From positions 1-26,478 of the forward strand of contig DNLO01000168.1 of NCBI GenBank assembly GCA_003488445.1: DNA of 26,478 nucleotides, given 5' to 3'. A model generated the notes under the pieces. It searched no databases and was not told the origin of the DNA. It saw only the letters and a program-made list of their open reading frames with translations. The stretch's first letter is position 1, and the number at the start of each line of letters is the position of its first letter. Shown here piece after piece: positions 7,341 through 14,747 of this stretch. A program made the position numbers and the translations under genes. The stretch comes from Lachnospiraceae bacterium. Its GTDB lineage: Bacteria; Bacillota; Clostridia; Lachnospirales; Lachnospiraceae.

Positions 7341-8309
7341 TCAGCAGCGAATCTTCAGCAATGTACATTCTCCGATCACATGGCATCTGCCGATATCCGC
7401 CGGAAGAAAAATGCAGCTGCCCTTCTCGAACCTCAAAGGTTTGTTGGTCTCATCCGTCTCCAGTCCCCCACTGCCGTCAGTGCAGAGCAGTACCTGAAAA
7501 GAGGTCTCCAGGACCGAAAAAGAAAAGCCCTTCGTCACCTGTATCCGCTCCACCTCGAAGTATTCGCACCGGCACAGTATCTCCCGCGCACATCCGAAGT
7601 AATAACGTACCATACGCTGGGGCTGTCTGTCCTGTCTTACGGGACTCATGTTCAGGACCTGTACGGCCTTATCGAAATGAAGCTCTCTCTTCTTCCCGTC
7701 CTTGTCTACACGGTCGTAATCGTAGAGCCTATATGTGAGGTTGGAACTCTCCTGCACCTCCACCACCATTACTCCACCGCATATCGCGTGGACCGTACCC
7801 GGCTTTACGAAAAATACATCTCCCCTGTGCACGGGAACATGATGCAGCATAGCATCCAGCCTGCCCTCATCTATGACGCTTCTGAGCATATCCCTGTCCA
7901 TGGGATGCTCGAAGCCGTAGATCAGCTCGGCTCCCTCATCTGCATCCAGCACATACCAGAATTCCGTCTTTCCCTTGTCGTTTTCATTCTTTGAGGCATA
8001 GTCATCGTCCGGATGCACCTGTACGGACAGGTCCTTTGCCGCATCGATGAACTTGACCAGGATCGGAAAAGTGTCGCTTTTGCTGCCGATCAGATCCGGC
8101 CTCTCCTCAATGACCTCGTTGAGCTTCCTGCCGGCATACTCACCGTTCATGACCGTACTCGGCCCGTCCGGGTGTACCGAACACTCCCAGGTTTCCGCCA
8201 GTGGAGATATCTGAAGATCCTTGTTATATTCTGTTTTCAGCCTTTCGCCGCCCCAAAGATAGCCTTTGCCTGCCGGCGCCAGCACGAGAGGTTCGAGCGT
8301 TTTTTTCAT
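7341..8309 (-). CDS. manA: Mannose-6-phosphate isomerase, class I
   Basis: About 322 residues. It interconverts fructose-6-phosphate and mannose-6-phosphate, the entry to GDP-mannose synthesis or the exit of mannose into glycolysis. The zinc site of class I enzymes is visible: LSVQVHPDD (Gln, His), KTEFWYVLDA (Glu) and KPGTVHAICGG (His). PLAETWECSVHPDGPS near the N-terminus is also typical. The upstream manC stop (TGA, 8314-8312) lies 2 nt before the ATG at 8309; an alternative TTG start at 8315 overlaps that stop. Either way translation looks coupled to manC, since no clear ribosome binding site precedes it. The ATG start is chosen because it directly gives the short N-terminus MKKTLEPL. Confidence 0.93.
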   Translation of the reverse strand: MKKTLEPLVLAPAGKGYLWGGERLKTEYNKDLQISPLAETWECSVHPDGPSTVMNGEYAGRKLNEVIEERPDLIGSKSDTFPILVKFIDAAKDLSVQVHPDDDYASKNENDKGKTEFWYVLDADEGAELIYGFEHPMDRDMLRSVIDEGRLDAMLHHVPVHRGDVFFVKPGTVHAICGGVMVVEVQESSNLTYRLYDYDRVDKDGKKRELHFDKAVQVLNMSPVRQDRQPQRMVRYYFGCAREILCRCEYFEVERIQVTKGFSFSVLETSFQVLLCTDGSGGLETDETNKPLRFEKGSCIFLPADIGRCHVIGECTLLKIRC

Positions 8310-8311
8310 CT

Positions 8312-9622
8312 TCAAAGCTGGTATTTTTTCTTATCCTTCACCGAAATATCTTCGCCAAGCTGAGCCTCCAGAACGATAAGCCTGGTCTCTGCTATTATGG
8401 TATGCTTGCAGCCTGCCGCCATCGTCACCACATCTCCCGGTCTCACTATCTGCTCCATCCCGTCGATCACAGTCTTGCCCGTACCTGACAGTATAGTCCA
8501 TACCTCGTCCCTGAAGTCATGCGAGTGATATGACATCCTGTTACCCGGATTCAGGATGACCTTGACATTGAGATATCCTTCTCCGGCATCTATCACGGAA
8601 TAAGACCCCCAGGATTTCTCGGCATATCTTACATCCGTCGAGATCTTTTCGACATAAGGCTTCATATAGCTGGACTGCTCCTTGTCCGCGATGAGGATCC
8701 CGTCACCCGATGCCGCTATGACCATCTTCTTCGCCCCCATTACCAGTATCGGAATGTCCAGCTCGTTGATCACGTTGGTATCTTTCGTGGTATCATCCAG
8801 CATCACATTGCCCTTGACCTCTTCGGCCATGACCTCGGCCATCATATTCCAGGTTCCGACATCCTTCCATTCCCCGGCATATCTCAGCACCTGTATGGAT
8901 GCTTCCTTCTCCACCACGGCATAATCAAAAGAGATCTTCTCGCACTCCGTGTAACGGTTGTACAGGTCCCTGTAATCGGAAAAATCCAGGAGCCCGTGTG
9001 CCTTATCCAGCATATATCCCAGTCTGAATGCGAAAACTCCTCCATTCCACAGAGCCCCTGATGAAATATATCTCTTTGCCGTCTCCACGTCGGGCTTTTC
9101 CTTGAACTCGGATACATCTGACAGCTCTTCCTTGTCCTTCGGAATGATATACCCGTATTTCTCCGAGGGATATGTCGGCTCGATCCCCATCAGCGTGATA
9201 TTCTTCTCTCCCTTTGACGCGATCTCACCCATCCTCTTCACTGTCTCATAATATGCATTGTCCACATACGGATCCACCGGGCACACGACGACAGGCTCAT
9301 CCTCTGAAACCCCCGACTCATACTTCAGGTACGCCGCTGCCAGTGCTATCGCAGGGAAAGTGTCCCTCCTGGTCGGCTCTACGCACACCGACACATTATC
9401 GCCGAGCTGATTATGGATCGCAGACACCTGTGTCCTGCTGGTAGCTATGGTTATCTCCGTACCCTCATCCACCGTCTTGATCTGTCTGTAGACCCTCTGG
9501 ACCATGGATTCATATTCGCCTTCTCCGTTCTTGAACAGCTTTATGAACTGTTTGGATCTGATATCGTTCGAAAGAGGCCACATCCTCTTTCCCGAACCAC
9601 CTGACAATAATATTATCTGCAT
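8312..9622 (-). CDS. manC: Mannose-1-phosphate guanylyltransferase with type II isomerase-like cupin domain
   Basis: 436 residues from the ATG at 9622, which has an AGGAGGG site; an in-frame extension to 9697 runs into the preceding gene and lacks a ribosome site. It transfers GMP from GTP to mannose-1-phosphate, giving GDP-mannose. The nucleotidyltransferase domain (1 to about 285) shows LSGGSGKRMWPLS at 6-18, RRDTFPAIALAAA at 85-97, FKEKP at 173-177 and LWNGGVFAFR at 191-200. Residues ~330-425 form a cupin of the type II phosphomannose isomerase kind, with metal-ligand-like His366, His368 and Glu373 in SYHSHDFRDEVWTILSGTG. It may therefore be bifunctional, yet a separate class I ManA follows. 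No phosphomannomutase gene is in the window. Confidence 0.93.
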   Translation of the reverse strand: MQIILLSGGSGKRMWPLSNDIRSKQFIKLFKNGEGEYESMVQRVYRQIKTVDEGTEITIATSRTQVSAIHNQLGDNVSVCVEPTRRDTFPAIALAAAYLKYESGVSEDEPVVVCPVDPYVDNAYYETVKRMGEIASKGEKNITLMGIEPTYPSEKYGYIIPKDKEELSDVSEFKEKPDVETAKRYISSGALWNGGVFAFRLGYMLDKAHGLLDFSDYRDLYNRYTECEKISFDYAVVEKEASIQVLRYAGEWKDVGTWNMMAEVMAEEVKGNVMLDDTTKDTNVINELDIPILVMGAKKMVIAASGDGILIADKEQSSYMKPYVEKISTDVRYAEKSWGSYSVIDAGEGYLNVKVILNPGNRMSYHSHDFRDEVWTILSGTGKTVIDGMEQIVRPGDVVTMAAGCKHTIIAETRLIVLEAQLGEDISVKDKKKYQL

Positions 9623-9635
9623 ATGATCCCTCCTG

Positions 9636-10394
9636 TTACCTGATATAGAAACATTTCTCATCATCGAGCCGCAGCGCCGCCAGTCTGGCATTCTCATATT
9701 CTTCGCCTATATCCGGATACTCAAGGGCTTTCGCCCCGCAGTCTATGGCGATGATATGTTTCCCGAAAAAGACCGTATTGGGCTCATCCAAGATGCCGCC
9801 ATCCCTGAAGTATCTGTAATATGACGTAGGGGTATGACCTATGATGAGGGCCGTATATTTTCTTTTCCCATGATAGTTCACGAACGGGTCCTCGTCAAAA
9901 CGCGCTCTGTGCCATACTGCCTCATTCTTGGTATATATCCTTCCGAGCTTTCCTCTGTTGCCGAAATAAGGATATGCATGAGCCGCCATATACAGTCTTC
10001 CGTTCAGCTCTATATCCACTGACAGTTTCAGCGACATCAGCCAGTCATATATCGCCTGCCTGTTCTTCTCCGACAGCTTCTCATAGTCATCCCAGGTCCT
10101 GAAGCCTTTATTGGTCTGATACCAGGTCACATTCGGAAAGAGCATCTCTTTATATTCCTTTATGGCCTGCAGGAACATGAGGTCATGATTTCCCATCAGA
10201 CAATGCACGGTGGGATACCTGTCCAAGTCCATGACGTATCCGATGGTCTCTATGGAATGGGTCCCCCAGTCGGCGTAGTCCCCGAGGAGGTAAAGCTCAT
10301 CCCTGCCGTCTGCCGGATCGAATCCTATCTCAGACAACAGAAGCATGAACTGCTCGAGAGCCCCGTGAATATCACTGATAAGATACGTACTCAT
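9636..10394 (-). CDS. PPP-type metallophosphoesterase
   Basis: 252 residues with the binuclear-metal phosphoesterase motifs in order: SDIHG at 7-11, GDYADWG at 38-44, GNHD at 68-71, a His in MAAHAYPY, and GHTP with DCGA near the C-terminus. This is the PPP (serine/threonine phosphatase, ApaH-like) branch. The Arg usual in GDxxDRG is Trp here, so phosphate binding may differ. The ATG overlaps the nth stop (ATGA), and manC starts 13 bp after its stop, so all three belong to one transcript. Substrates in this family range from phosphoproteins to diadenosine polyphosphates and sugar phosphates; the context does not decide between them. Confidence 0.88.
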   Translation of the reverse strand: MSTYLISDIHGALEQFMLLLSEIGFDPADGRDELYLLGDYADWGTHSIETIGYVMDLDRYPTVHCLMGNHDLMFLQAIKEYKEMLFPNVTWYQTNKGFRTWDDYEKLSEKNRQAIYDWLMSLKLSVDIELNGRLYMAAHAYPYFGNRGKLGRIYTKNEAVWHRARFDEDPFVNYHGKRKYTALIIGHTPTSYYRYFRDGGILDEPNTVFFGKHIIAIDCGAKALEYPDIGEEYENARLAALRLDDEKCFYIR

Positions 10395-11023
10395 TTACCC
10401 ACACCCTTCTTCGGACAGATGTCTGCCATGAAACACTCCCCGCATCCGGGCTTCCTGGAGTGGCATATGCTCCGCCCGAGTTCGATGAGATGCTGGTTTA
10501 TGAGACACCAGTGGTCTTCGGGGATCTTCTTCATGAGGTCATGCTCTATCTTCACGGGATCCTCTTCCCTGGTCCATCCGAGTCTGCCCGACACGCGCTT
10601 TACATGGGTATCCACCACTACTGACGGGATACGGAAGACATGAGTCCTTACTACATTGGCCGTTTTCCTTCCCACTCCCGGAAGCGCTGTGAGTTCATCG
10701 ATATCAGACGGTACGTTGCCATCATATCTTTCTGTGAGCACCGTAGCCGCTGCCTTGATGTTATTCGCCTTCATCTTGTAGAATCCGCAGGAGTGTATAT
10801 CCTTTTCCAGCTCGCCGATATCCGCCCCGGCAAAATCTGCCAGAGATCCGTATTTTACAAATAAATCCCGGGTGACTTCATTCACGCGTTTATCTGTACA
10901 CTGCGCAGAAAGGATGGTTGCAAAAAGAAGTTCATATGGCTGCCGGTAATTCAGAAAGATCTTCAGATCGGTCCCGTATATCTCATCCAGCATGACTAAT
11001 TGCTGCTGTATCTTTTTGTTCAT
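10391..11023 (-). CDS. nth: Endonuclease III (base-excision DNA glycosylase/AP lyase)
   Basis: 210 residues from the ATG at 11023, matching the family length (~211). It removes oxidised pyrimidines and cleaves abasic sites. The helix-hairpin-helix LPGVGRKTANVV holds the catalytic Lys, VVVDTHVKRV the catalytic Asp, and the C-terminal iron-sulphur loop has the exact C-x6-C-x2-C-x5-C spacing. LLFATILSAQCTDKRVNEV is the usual N-terminal signature. A start at 11077 is possible but adds a non-family extension that overlaps the divergent gene. Neither start has a ribosome binding site, so the transcript may be leaderless. It heads a tight leftward group with the phosphoesterase, manC and manA. Confidence 0.95.
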   Translation of the reverse strand: MNKKIQQQLVMLDEIYGTDLKIFLNYRQPYELLFATILSAQCTDKRVNEVTRDLFVKYGSLADFAGADIGELEKDIHSCGFYKMKANNIKAAATVLTERYDGNVPSDIDELTALPGVGRKTANVVRTHVFRIPSVVVDTHVKRVSGRLGWTREEDPVKIEHDLMKKIPEDHWCLINQHLIELGRSICHSRKPGCGECFMADICPKKGVGK

Positions 11024-11040
11024 ATGATATACTATACCAT
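11024..11040. promoter_or_regulatory. 17-bp imperfect palindrome between divergent start codons
   Basis: ATGATATACTATACCAT reads nearly the same on both strands (two mismatched pairs and the centre). It fills most of the 19 bp between the starts of nth and the rightward membrane protein, and contains -10-like TATACT on the plus strand and TATAGT on the minus strand. Neither gene shows a Shine-Dalgarno site, so this may be a shared regulatory site with leaderless or nearly leaderless transcripts, or one of the starts is wrong. Confidence 0.3.
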
Positions 11041-11042
11041 AT

Positions 11043-12572
11043 ATGAAGACCGTGAGAGACCGTTTTTTCAAATGCATGATACCTGCTGCAGCCGCCGCTT
11101 TGTGGACGGCTGCATCTCTGATATACGACCGTCGGACCTTCGAGACCGATCCCCTTGAAGCGCTTCACAACTACATACCCTGCAAGATCCTGATGTTCAT
11201 CGCTGTCTTTGCGTTTGCAGGTTTTCTGATGAAGGCTGTTCTGGACAGGACCTCCCTGTCGCGGCGGGTTCTGATCTTTGCGATACTGTATTTCGTTCCG
11301 ATGATCCTCGTCCTGGTATACAAGATCCCGGAGGGTTTCCTTTCAAATGACGAATCCCTCATCTTTGCCGAGGCATCAAGGCTCGCCGATTATACCTGGT
11401 TTTACTACATTACCACCTGGTATTACATTGTCTCCATGATGCTGTTCCCTTCATGGACAGGTCCGATCATAATCAAGGTGATCATACAGTGCCTGACCGC
11501 AGGTTACGCACTTGCCAGACTTCAACGGTTCATGGAGGGCTCACGCAAAGCTCTCCTCCTGTATGCCGCTTTCATCCTGCCGCCCATACTGGCCTACACC
11601 ACTTCGGCACACCGCATTCCCATTTATATCTTTCTTTATGTACTGTTCATGTACGTACTTTTTATGGACAGGCTGGAGAATGCTCCTCTCACATGGCTGA
11701 AGGCGCTCCCGATGCTCTTCCTCATGGCTGTTCTCACTCAATGGCGCACGGAGGGGATATATCTGGCTGTCTTCGGGCCTGCTATGATGATCGTATGCTA
11801 CCCCGGGGTCTACAGAGAGAACCGGGTCAGAAACATAGTCAGGCTCCTGGCCCTGTCGTTTTTGATCCAATACATCGTAGCCATACCCCAGTACGGGCTG
11901 ATCCCTTCACGCATGGAAGACAAAGCCGCCAACAGGATGCTTCCTTTCTATGCCTATACCGTTACCAATATGTACAGAAACGGCCTGGATACGGACGACC
12001 CTGCAAACATCTCTTCTCTGGATAAGATAGACCGCTACCTGAATGTTGACACCATAGCTGCCATCAACGATCATCTCGGCGACATCAATTACGAGGATGC
12101 GCTGATCCTGTATTATCAGGGTTATGACGGCAGACGCACCGATGCAGATGACGGGGATTACATGGCCTTTGTAGAGGGCTCCAAAGAGCTGATGCAGCAC
12201 AATCCCGATGTTCTGATGCGAACGAAATGGGGCTCTTTTGACTATGCCGCCACGGTATACGACCCTGTCCTTGGGTTCGGTCTTCTGTCTTTCGTGATCA
12301 GCCTTGTGAAGACTGTTGCCTACAATCTGTACGCTCCCATGATCCTGCTGATCGCTTTCTTCGTATACTCACTTGTAAAGCTTAAAGAGAGAGCATGGAC
12401 ATCCGTATTCTATGTCCTGCTCTCCCTTTGTCTTCTTTCTCACTTCGCTATAGTGTTTATTCTGGCTCCGGCCTCATACTTCAAGTATTATTTCCCTGTC
12501 TACTATACGACATATTTCTTTGCGATACTGCTGACCATCCTTCGATCAGAGAGAAAACTGCCGGTGAAGTGA
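11043..12572 (+). CDS. Polytopic membrane protein, possibly GT-C-type glycosyltransferase
   Basis: 509 residues, not recognised with certainty. It has around ten to twelve hydrophobic segments: about 12-28, 48-66, 76-93, 118-135, 142-158, 170-186, 192-207, 220-235, 240-253 and 266-281, then a hydrophilic stretch (~285-410), then three more near the C-terminus. The first large loop carries NDE at 102-104 after IPEGFLS, and TQWRTEGIYL lies at 232-241. An acidic pair in the first outer loop is typical of lipid-phosphosugar-dependent GT-C enzymes (GT39/PMT-like), which is the basis for the suggestion. It reads right, against both neighbours, 19 bp from nth and 9 bp from the end of leuA. The start lacks a ribosome site, as does nth. 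Nearby sugar-nucleotide genes fit a role in surface glycans, by inference. Confidence 0.75.
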   Translation: MKTVRDRFFKCMIPAAAAALWTAASLIYDRRTFETDPLEALHNYIPCKILMFIAVFAFAGFLMKAVLDRTSLSRRVLIFAILYFVPMILVLVYKIPEGFLSNDESLIFAEASRLADYTWFYYITTWYYIVSMMLFPSWTGPIIIKVIIQCLTAGYALARLQRFMEGSRKALLLYAAFILPPILAYTTSAHRIPIYIFLYVLFMYVLFMDRLENAPLTWLKALPMLFLMAVLTQWRTEGIYLAVFGPAMMIVCYPGVYRENRVRNIVRLLALSFLIQYIVAIPQYGLIPSRMEDKAANRMLPFYAYTVTNMYRNGLDTDDPANISSLDKIDRYLNVDTIAAINDHLGDINYEDALILYYQGYDGRRTDADDGDYMAFVEGSKELMQHNPDVLMRTKWGSFDYAATVYDPVLGFGLLSFVISLVKTVAYNLYAPMILLIAFFVYSLVKLKERAWTSVFYVLLSLCLLSHFAIVFILAPASYFKYYFPVYYTTYFFAILLTILRSERKLPVK

Positions 12573-12581
12573 GCCGGCCTC

Positions 12582-14288
12582 TTACTGGCTCCTGCGGGCG
12601 AACTCCGCGTCGAACCTGTCCCCGAACAGCCTGTTGACTGCAGAGAAGATGGCTCTGACCGATGCTCTGGTAATGTTTGATGACACACCCACGCCATAGG
12701 TGACATGGTTATCATCGACAGACAGCATATGAATGTATGCGGCAGCCTGAGCATTTGAGCCTCCGGTAAGGGCATGCTCTTCGTAATCGACGATCTTGAT
12801 GCTCACACCCAGCTCCTCCGTCAGCCCTCTCTTCACGGCATCGATGGGACCGTTTCCCGTAGCCGTGAATTCTTTATTCACCCCGTGATCTGTATATTGT
12901 ACGGTGACCTGTGTATCGAATTCGGTATCCTCCTCCTCCGACAGGTCTACCATCTGGAGTTTTCTGAAGTGCAGCGGCTCCTTTCGGTCGAGATAAGCCG
13001 CTTTGAAGTGCTCCATGATCTGTTTCGGAGCCACCTCGCCCTGCTTTTCCGATACTTTCTGTATGATATCCGCAAACTCCTTATGCATGCCCTTGGGCAG
13101 CTTGAATCCGAAGTAGGAGTCCATGACGAAGGCAACTCCGCCTTTTCCGGACTGCGAGTTGATACGTACAATCGGCTCATATTCCCTGCCTATATCCGCA
13201 GGGTCTATGGTAAGATACGGCACCTCCCATGTGTCCGGATGACGCTCCATCATTGCCTTGACTCCCTTTGATATCGCATCCTGATGTGAGCCTGAAAATG
13301 CCGTAAACACCAGCTTGCCTGCATAGGGATGTCTGGGATCTATCTTCATCTTGGTGCATCTCTCATACATCTCTATGATCTCATTGATATTCTCTATATC
13401 GAGCTCGGGATCTATGCCCTGTGAGAACATGTTGTAGGCTATATTGAGGATGTCCACGTTTCCGGTCCTCTCTCCGTTGCCGAACAGGGTACCCTCCACT
13501 CTCTCGGCCCCGGCCAGCATCGCCAGCTCCGTAGCTGCCACACCGGTGCCCCTGTCATTATGCGGATGGATGGAGAGGATGACCGAATCTCTCCTCGCCA
13601 GATGGCTGTTCTCCCATTCGATTATATCTGCATATACATTGGGCGTGGTCATCTCTACGGTAGCCGGGAGATTGATGATCACCTTGTCATCGGGAGTGGC
13701 TCCCCATGCCTCGGTCACCGCATCACACACCTCCAGTGCGTATTCCGGCTCCGTCCCCGTGAAGCTTTCGGGAGAGTACTCCAGTATGATCTTCCCCGGA
13801 AACTCTGCCGCTCTCTTCTTGACCATGAGCGTGCCGTCCACTGCCAGCTGCTTTATCTCTTCCTTGCTCATGCCGAAGACGACATCTCTCTGCAGGACAG
13901 ACGTCGAATTGTATATATGCACGATGGCTCTCGGTATGCCCTCTATTGCCTCAAAGGTCCTGTCTATGAGGTTTTCCCTGCACTGCGTGAGGACCTGTAC
14001 GGTCACATCATCAGGTATCAGCTTCCTGTCTACCAGCTCTCTGAGGAAATCAAACTCTATCTGGCTCGATGCGGGAAAGCCTATCTCTATCTCCTTGAAT
14101 CCCAGCTTTACCAGCTCTTCGAACATCTCGATCTTCTCGGATACTACCATCGGCTCGACCAGAGCCTGGTTTCCGTCCCTCAGATCCACCGATACCCACG
14201 TCGGTGCTTTTTCGATCTGCTTCTCCGGCCACTTCCTTTCCGGATATTCTATGACCGGTGTTCTCTTGTATCTCCTGTAGTTGAGCAT
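12582..14288 (-). CDS. leuA: 2-isopropylmalate synthase (LeuA2 type)
   Basis: 568 residues. It condenses acetyl-CoA with 2-oxoisovalerate, the first committed step of leucine synthesis. The long type with PTWVSVDLRDGNQALVEPM at about 29-47 belongs to the actinobacterial/yeast-like LeuA2 branch rather than the ~510-residue enterobacterial type. The TIM-barrel catalytic region includes HPHNDRGTG at 241-249 and EGTLFGNGERTGN at 265-277; FSGSHQDAISKG follows at 331-342. Residues ~430-565 form the regulatory LeuA dimer domain, so leucine feedback inhibition is expected. The start at 14288 has GGAGGAAGAA; an in-frame extension to 14339 passes through a terminator hairpin and is rejected. No leuB, leuC or leuD is present nearby. 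Confidence 0.95.
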   Translation of the reverse strand: MLNYRRYKRTPVIEYPERKWPEKQIEKAPTWVSVDLRDGNQALVEPMVVSEKIEMFEELVKLGFKEIEIGFPASSQIEFDFLRELVDRKLIPDDVTVQVLTQCRENLIDRTFEAIEGIPRAIVHIYNSTSVLQRDVVFGMSKEEIKQLAVDGTLMVKKRAAEFPGKIILEYSPESFTGTEPEYALEVCDAVTEAWGATPDDKVIINLPATVEMTTPNVYADIIEWENSHLARRDSVILSIHPHNDRGTGVAATELAMLAGAERVEGTLFGNGERTGNVDILNIAYNMFSQGIDPELDIENINEIIEMYERCTKMKIDPRHPYAGKLVFTAFSGSHQDAISKGVKAMMERHPDTWEVPYLTIDPADIGREYEPIVRINSQSGKGGVAFVMDSYFGFKLPKGMHKEFADIIQKVSEKQGEVAPKQIMEHFKAAYLDRKEPLHFRKLQMVDLSEEEDTEFDTQVTVQYTDHGVNKEFTATGNGPIDAVKRGLTEELGVSIKIVDYEEHALTGGSNAQAAAYIHMLSVDDNHVTYGVGVSSNITRASVRAIFSAVNRLFGDRFDAEFARRSQ

Positions 14289-14313
14289 TTCTTCCTCCCT
14301 GTATTCACTGACT

Positions 14314-14350
14314 AAAAAACAGATCTCTCTGACTTGCATCAGAGAGATCT
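14314..14350 (-). terminator. Perfect 12-bp hairpin with U-run between ptsH and leuA
   Basis: AGATCTCTCTGA (14321-14332) and TCAGAGAGATCT (14339-14350) pair perfectly around a 6-nt loop; on the minus strand the stem is followed after one G by six T residues (14319-14314). It ends only 25 nt before the leuA ATG. It would end the ptsH transcript, but leaves no room for a leuA promoter behind it. It could therefore act as an attenuator for leuA or as an operator. Confidence 0.75.
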
Positions 14351-14372
14351 AATATCAACTGAACTTATTATA

Positions 14373-14636
14373 TTATTCACCCAGTCCCGCTTCTATTGCA
14401 CCTGTGAGAGCATTCAATGCTTTCTCTTCATCCTCACCCTCACAGAATATTTCGATCTCATCTCCGCATTTTACACAAGCTCCGAGCACCGATAGCACGC
14501 TCTTTGCATTCGCTGTATTGTCCCTGAACTTGAACGTGATCAGAGACTTGTACTGCATTGCTTCCTTGCATAGAATACCGGCAGGACGCAGATGAAGCCC
14601 TGTAGGGTTTTTTATTGTCACTTTCTTTGAAACCAT
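14373..14636 (-). CDS. ptsH: HPr phosphocarrier protein of the sugar phosphotransferase system
   Basis: 87 residues, the normal HPr length. It carries phosphate from enzyme I to the EIIA domains. The active His15 lies in NPTGLHLRPAG, and Ser46 in NAKSVLSVLG is the site used by HPr kinase in Gram-positive bacteria for CcpA-dependent catabolite control. Both sites are intact, so this is a true HPr rather than a Crh-like or nitrogen-type paralogue. A GGGAG site precedes the start, and a strong promoter lies at 14694-14722. ptsI is not next to it; a separate ptsH is common in Clostridia. A terminator hairpin follows before leuA. Confidence 0.95.
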   Translation of the reverse strand: MVSKKVTIKNPTGLHLRPAGILCKEAMQYKSLITFKFRDNTANAKSVLSVLGACVKCGDEIEIFCEGEDEEKALNALTGAIEAGLGE

Positions 14637-14693
14637 CTTATATCTCCCTTACAGCCGCCCGAGCTGTCCGTACCACTCAAAACGACCACATAT

Positions 14694-14722
14694 AATATAT
14701 CAATATATACAGATTGTGTCAA
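14694..14722 (-). promoter_or_regulatory. Strong sigma-A-type promoter for ptsH
   Basis: On the minus strand a consensus TTGACA (14722-14717), 17 bp, then TATATT (14699-14694). Transcription would begin near 14686, about 50 nt before the ptsH start. It is the best -35 element in the window, as expected for an abundant protein such as HPr. Confidence 0.7.
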
Positions 14723-14747
14723 AAAACGACTGATCCCGGATGTCAGT
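14721..14747 (-). terminator. Weak terminator after cdaR, merged with the ptsH -35 box
   Basis: At the cdaR stop, ACTG (14747-14744) pairs with CAGT (14732-14729), with three further pairs inside after a 2-nt bulge, followed on the minus strand by CG and six T (14726-14721). The stem is short, so read-through from the long upstream operon into ptsH is possible. The last T residues of the run are also part of the TTGACA of the ptsH promoter. Confidence 0.35.

Noticed and set aside
7110..7994. 294-residue plus-strand frame across the glnN-manA junction
   Set aside because: It spans two supported minus-strand genes and their intergenic gap, lacks a ribosome site and shows no domain.
12568..12592. 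GAGCC/GGCTC inverted repeat between the membrane protein and leuA ends as a bidirectional terminator
   Set aside because: The stem is only 5 bp with a 10-nt loop and has no T-run.
14289..14339. In-frame 17-residue N-terminal extension of leuA, or a leader peptide
   Set aside because: It would run through the terminator hairpin, is not rich in leucine codons, and the start at 14288 has a strong ribosome site.
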